Source: Chitinophagaceae bacterium (GTDB lineage: Bacteria > Bacteroidota > Bacteroidia > Chitinophagales > Chitinophagaceae). Taken from it: a DNA stretch of 64,000 nt. Location: positions 248,001 through 312,000 of the forward strand of contig JADKAM010000003.1 of the NCBI GenBank assembly GCA_016715365.1. Direction: 5' to 3'. Positions 60,658 through 64,000 of the stretch are shown here, piece by piece. Position numbers and translations under genes: made by a program. The first letter of the stretch is position 1. The number at the start of each line of letters is the position of its first letter. Under the pieces are notes generated by a model. That model had not been told where the DNA came from. It made no database searches and saw nothing but the letters and a program-made list of their open reading frames with translations.

Positions 60658-61578
60658 TTATGTTATTATAAAACGTCCGTGAATTACCTGCATAAAAGTA
60701 CAGAAGTTAATGTAAGGCCCACGGTCGCAAGTGCGTGGGTCTGTTATGATATTGCCGGAGTTATCAAGCAGGGTAGCCGGTGTGTGGCCGGGTTTGTGGC
60801 TCCACCTGCCATTAGACCCTTTGCGGTACCAGTGATAATCGCCGGAATGAAGTACAAGTGCTGTCAGATGACCCGGGGATATACATTTGTTATCCTGGTT
60901 TGGTTTATCAACCAGGCCATCAGAAACAGCTCCTTTTTTTACACTGATGGCAGGCGCCGCTACATCGCAGGCCGAAAAGGTCGTATATATCTGGCCGGTT
61001 GCTTCGCCGGGTTGGGCAAAACTATCGCTTCGGTAATTGGTACCGTAGTTGTAGCAGTTATTATCCCACGTAACATCCGGATCAGTATTCCATGCAGCCA
61101 GGTCTGGCGCAGGTGCACAAGGACAAACCGGTCTTAGTATAATATCATCCCTGAAGATGTCAATATTTTTTAAATAATTATCAATGTACAGTTTTCTTTT
61201 ATCCAGGTATTCTTTTAACTGCACTTCAGTTGTTCTTCTAAAATCAGGCAGGTCTTTTACATTCCTCAGCTTTTTAAAATTGTCAAACAAAAAGGATTCC
61301 AGGCCTTCTTCAGCTTTAGCAGCCTTACCATCAGCGTATACCATATCGTGTGCATAGTGCAATCGTTGTGGCATATCTGCAATGAGTCTTTTGCCTTCCT
61401 GCTCAATAACAAGGCCACGATAGCCCAATACCGAAGGGAGCGGAGCAGTTTTTTCTGTCTGCCTTTTCAATGAACCAAAAGAAAGTTTTTTAAAAAGATT
61501 TTTTGCGGTGGCATCATCCAGCATCATAGAAGGATCTGGCCTTCCGCTGAACATGCTTAGCGTTAATTTAACTGGCAT
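60658..61578 (-). CDS. SGR-domain protein with C-terminal putative Cys/His domain
   Basis: The 306-residue protein has the shared N-terminal domain (residues about 1-105), a Lys/Glu-rich linker (LKEYLDKRKLYIDNYLKNID), and a C-terminal domain of about 150 residues with NNCYNYGTNYRSDSFAQPG (about 173-191), DYHWYRKGSNGRWSHKPGHT (about 247-266), then NSGNIITDP and RGPYINFCTFM. The ordered Cys, His and Asp/Asn positions suggest a papain- or NlpC-like hydrolase, but this is inference; I know only that similar sequences occur as unannotated proteins. A hairpin at 61585-61612 covers its leader. Confidence 0.7.
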   Translation of the reverse strand: MPVKLTLSMFSGRPDPSMMLDDATAKNLFKKLSFGSLKRQTEKTAPLPSVLGYRGLVIEQEGKRLIADMPQRLHYAHDMVYADGKAAKAEEGLESFLFDNFKKLRNVKDLPDFRRTTEVQLKEYLDKRKLYIDNYLKNIDIFRDDIILRPVCPCAPAPDLAAWNTDPDVTWDNNCYNYGTNYRSDSFAQPGEATGQIYTTFSACDVAAPAISVKKGAVSDGLVDKPNQDNKCISPGHLTALVLHSGDYHWYRKGSNGRWSHKPGHTPATLLDNSGNIITDPRTCDRGPYINFCTFMQVIHGRFIIT

Positions 61579-61584
61579 AAAATA

Positions 61585-61612
61585 ATTTTGAGGTTAATTA
61601 ATGCCTCAAAAT
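61585..61612 (-). repeat. Hairpin in the leader of the SGR/Cys-His gene
   Basis: ATTTTGAGG (61585-61593) and CCTCAAAAT (61604-61612) form a perfect 9-bp stem over a 10-nt loop. On the minus strand it lies 67 nt after the tail-fibre stop and 6 nt before the next ATG, followed by TATTTTATG. It could be a weak terminator or mask the translation start. Confidence 0.55.
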
Positions 61613-61678
61613 ACGCAGATAGATACTGGCCTGCAATACCCTATTAGTGGTATAAGTGGCTTTAAAGATGCCAGGTAT

Positions 61679-64000
61679 TTATTTAATTTTCTCACTGAAT
61701 TCCTTCAGCAACCTTTCTAATTTTTCAATACGTTTATTTTGTTCTTCTATGATGGCCTGCTGCTCCTGCATACCTTTTACCAGGGGCACTACAAACTCAG
61801 CATAGCGCAGGCCATAAAAATCTGTATCGTTTTTTGGCTTATCAACACCACTAAAATCAAAGCCTATTTTTTTTGCAGCCGCCTCCACTTCCTGGGCTAT
61901 AAAACCTGTGGTGATGTCACTATATTGGTCACCATCCAGGAACCGGGGCACTATATTTTTATCTGCGGCTTCACTGATGATCTTTTTTCTACGTTCATTT
62001 ACACCATTCGCATCATTAATTTTATAGCGGTTGAGTTTGTAAGTTACCGGCCGCAACTGGTTGATGAAACTCAATCCCGGTACATTGTCCTGTACATTTT
62101 CTTTAAAACGGCCGTCCGAAATATTGGTCCAGTTTTGATAACCACCAATGGAACCCACAAAAACATTTCCAATACGCACCATATCACTTCCGGTACCGGT
62201 TGCATCAATACCCAGGCAGGTAACATTAAACCTGTTGTTTGCGTTTGGCCCTGTATTATACCCCACGGCTGTATTATAAGCCCCCGTTGTATTTATGGTA
62301 AGCGAGTTGGCACCAACAACTGTATTTTGAAAGCCAACTGTATTATTTGTAAGTGCATTATATCCTACAGCTGTATTTACATTTCCGTCTTGATTATTAT
62401 AAAGCGCATTCTTACCCATAGCTGTATTCTCACTGCCAACCCCGTTGTTATTTAGTGCGTAAGCGCCATCTGCGGTATTGCTGTTACCTGTTGAGTTATT
62501 GGTGAGCGCCCAATATCCACTGGCGGTATTTTCATATCCCAGGCTGTTTACGCTTAAAGCAAACATGCCATGTGCAGCATTATGGTAGCCATCTGTGTTT
62601 GAATATAAAGCTCCATGACCAGTGGCCGTATTATCTTCTCCTGTTGTATTTGAATACAGGGCTTCTTTACCGGTGGCCGTATTTCCGTTGGCGGTTGTAT
62701 TGGAGTAAAGTGCAAAGACGCCGGTAGCTGTATTTTGGCTTCCACTTGTGTTGGCTCGCAATGCCTGGTAACCACTTGCGGTATTATTAAATCCGGCGGT
62801 ATTTAAATAAAGTGCCTGGTAACCATGTGCGGCATTACCCTCCCCGCTATTATTTGAATATAGCGCCTGGTAACCTGTTGCCGTATTATCGTTTCCGAAA
62901 GTATTTGAATAAAGAGATTGATGGCCATTGGCAACATTGCGGTCTCCGGTTGTATTACTGTACATCGATTGGTAACCATTTGCTGTATTCTCGAAACCAT
63001 TGGTATTAGAATATAGCGATTCTACTCCAGCAGAAACATTTCGGTACCCTGCAGTATTGGTATATAACGCATTTTTCCCCAATGCTGTATTCTCACTTCC
63101 GTTTATATTGGAATAAAGCGCCCTTACACCATTGGCGGTATTACCTATTCCGGATGTGCTGCCACCCATAGCGAATGCCCCTGTGGCTGTATTGTCAAAA
63201 CCGTTGCTACTTAAAAGTGCGTTACTGCCAACAGCAGTATTATTGTCTCCCGGTATCGTAGTACTTAAAGCATTATATCCCACGGCAGTATTATCACTTG
63301 AATTGGTATTGTTTTGTAAGGCTTGATAGCCTACTGCTGTATTATAAAATCCCTGTGTATTTGCATACAAAGATTTATAGCCTACTGCGGTACTTCCATC
63401 CCGGCTAACACTGGAATACAAAGACTGGTAACCAAGTGCTGTATTTGAGTTTCCTGTTGTGTTGAAAAAAAGTGATTGATACCCCGCAGAAACATTATTT
63501 GCTCCCTGTGTATTTGTAAACATGGCCTGTTTTCCAACAGCCGTATTTTCATTCCCGTTTTGATTGCCATACAGGGCTCTTACACCGGTGGCTGTATTGC
63601 CAAAACCTATCACATTTGTTTGCATCGCAAATGTGCCGATTGCGGTATTCTCAAATCCTCCGGTATTATTTAAAAGAGCCTGGGAGCCAACGCCTGTATT
63701 GTGACTGGCACTGCTGTTGGCTTTTAAAACTGAGTAACCAACAGCAGTATTATAACTACCCGTGCTTACAAACAGTGATTGGTATCCAAATGCCGAATTG
63801 CCGGTAGCACTTGTATTTTCTGAAAGCGCCTGATAACCAAAAGCTGTACTGCCATCGGTTACGTTTTTTTGAAGTGATTGATAACCTGCTGCCGTGTTGC
63901 CTAACCCGTTAATATTGTTCAAAAGCGATTGAAAGCCATAAGCAGTATTATAACTGCCCCCTTGATTATTGAGTAGTGCATAAGTACCGGTTGCAGTATT
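61679..64000 (-). CDS. Tail-fibre-like repeat protein with S74-type C-terminal domain, 5' end outside window
   Basis: The frame is open to the right edge, so the N-terminus is missing; at least 773 residues are visible. About residues 1-600 are roughly 34 tandem 17-residue units of the form NTAVGYQALYSNTTGNE, as in YadA-head/Hep_Hag-type trimeric fibres. The end has NISDGRFKENVQDNVPGLSF, RPVTYKLNRYKI and GFIAQEVEAAAKKIGFDF, the intramolecular chaperone (peptidase S74-type) pattern of tail-fibre proteins, followed by a coiled coil (EQNKRIEKLERLLKEFSEKI). It probably forms a trimeric surface fibre. It precedes the two SGR-domain genes on the same strand. Confidence 0.88.
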   Translation of the reverse strand, partial: NTATGTYALLNNQGGSYNTAYGFQSLLNNINGLGNTAAGYQSLQKNVTDGSTAFGYQALSENTSATGNSAFGYQSLFVSTGSYNTAVGYSVLKANSSASHNTGVGSQALLNNTGGFENTAIGTFAMQTNVIGFGNTATGVRALYGNQNGNENTAVGKQAMFTNTQGANNVSAGYQSLFFNTTGNSNTALGYQSLYSSVSRDGSTAVGYKSLYANTQGFYNTAVGYQALQNNTNSSDNTAVGYNALSTTIPGDNNTAVGSNALLSSNGFDNTATGAFAMGGSTSGIGNTANGVRALYSNINGSENTALGKNALYTNTAGYRNVSAGVESLYSNTNGFENTANGYQSMYSNTTGDRNVANGHQSLYSNTFGNDNTATGYQALYSNNSGEGNAAHGYQALYLNTAGFNNTASGYQALRANTSGSQNTATGVFALYSNTTANGNTATGKEALYSNTTGEDNTATGHGALYSNTDGYHNAAHGMFALSVNSLGYENTASGYWALTNNSTGNSNTADGAYALNNNGVGSENTAMGKNALYNNQDGNVNTAVGYNALTNNTVGFQNTVVGANSLTINTTGAYNTAVGYNTGPNANNRFNVTCLGIDATGTGSDMVRIGNVFVGSIGGYQNWTNISDGRFKENVQDNVPGLSFINQLRPVTYKLNRYKINDANGVNERRKKIISEAADKNIVPRFLDGDQYSDITTGFIAQEVEAAAKKIGFDFSGVDKPKNDTDFYGLRYAEFVVPLVKGMQEQQAIIEEQNKRIEKLERLLKEFSEKIK

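Noticed and set aside
61739..62455. Long + strand open frame of 238 codons opposite the fibre gene
   Set aside because: It is the antisense shadow of a 51-bp repeat array and C-terminal domain; the minus-strand protein has clear domains and coiled coil.
62300..63950. Regular 51-bp periodicity that could be taken for a CRISPR array
   Set aside because: The units vary throughout, encode a continuous 17-residue protein repeat, and show no conserved repeat/variable spacer alternation or cas genes.

Overview
The window is a chromosomal segment of a member of the Bacteroidota, most likely Chitinophagaceae or a close relative. The evidence is a moderately AT-rich genome, promoters of the Bacteroidota form (TAnnTTTG -7 box, in the best case with TTTG 20 bp upstream), hardly any Shine-Dalgarno sequences, a type IX secretion (T9SS) sorting tail, S46 and tricorn-like S41 peptidases, a propeller/Y_Y_Y/LytS kinase next to a LytTR regulator, and many DUF families typical of the phylum. 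Nothing indicates a plasmid, prophage, CRISPR locus or intact insertion sequence. It reads as core chromosome with lineage-specific surface genes mixed in.

Layout. 0-5.4 kb: a TPR protein (cut by the left edge), an outer-membrane barrel, an HU/CCDC81-like membrane protein and a methyltransferase. 5.4-12.7 kb: leftward secreted or surface proteins (T9SS substrate, serine hydrolase, BNR-propeller protein, tail-fibre-like protein). 12.8-16.6 kb: a LytS/LytTR two-component system whose kinase is broken by a frameshift. 16.6-25.4 kb: glutaminyl cyclase, saccharopine-dehydrogenase-like protein, S46 dipeptidyl-peptidase, DUF4197 protein and tricorn-like peptidase. 25.8-34.3 kb: a helical-repeat protein, a four-gene operon ending in a sterol-desaturase-like protein, a methyltransferase behind a GC-rich small ORF, dienelactone hydrolase, a DUF3472/FKBP fusion and two small membrane proteins. 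34.4-36.3 kb: plsX-rpmF-DUF177. 36.4-44.8 kb: DUF3810 protein, TspO, a beta-lactamase-fold protein lacking its catalytic Lys, dcd, a frameshifted phosphopantetheinyl transferase, DUF2130 protein, tRNA-Leu(GAG), a histidine kinase and a glycosyltransferase. 44.8-54 kb: tRNA-Gly, tRNA-Leu(UAA), a frameshifted YD-repeat protein, DUF3667 protein, mazG, an NtrY-like kinase split by an in-frame stop, and a PolX with a degenerate polymerase site. 54.4-60.3 kb: a histone H1-like peptide, rpmA, rplU, an acyltransferase, priA and murB. 60.3-64 kb: two adjacent genes sharing an uncharacterised N-terminal domain, one carrying a putative Cys/His domain, and a 17-residue-repeat tail-fibre protein running off the right edge.

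Four genes are interrupted. Three are restored by removing one A from a six-A run on the coding strand, and the fourth has an in-frame TAA. This is either homopolymer error in the assembly or real gene decay or switching, and it should be settled before those genes are called pseudogenes.

The least explained material is the SGR-domain pair at 60.3-61.6 kb, the pol-dead PolX, the GCCGTCC block shared by three translation-related promoters, and two families of palindromic intergenic repeats. I did not find a clear new defence or mobile system.
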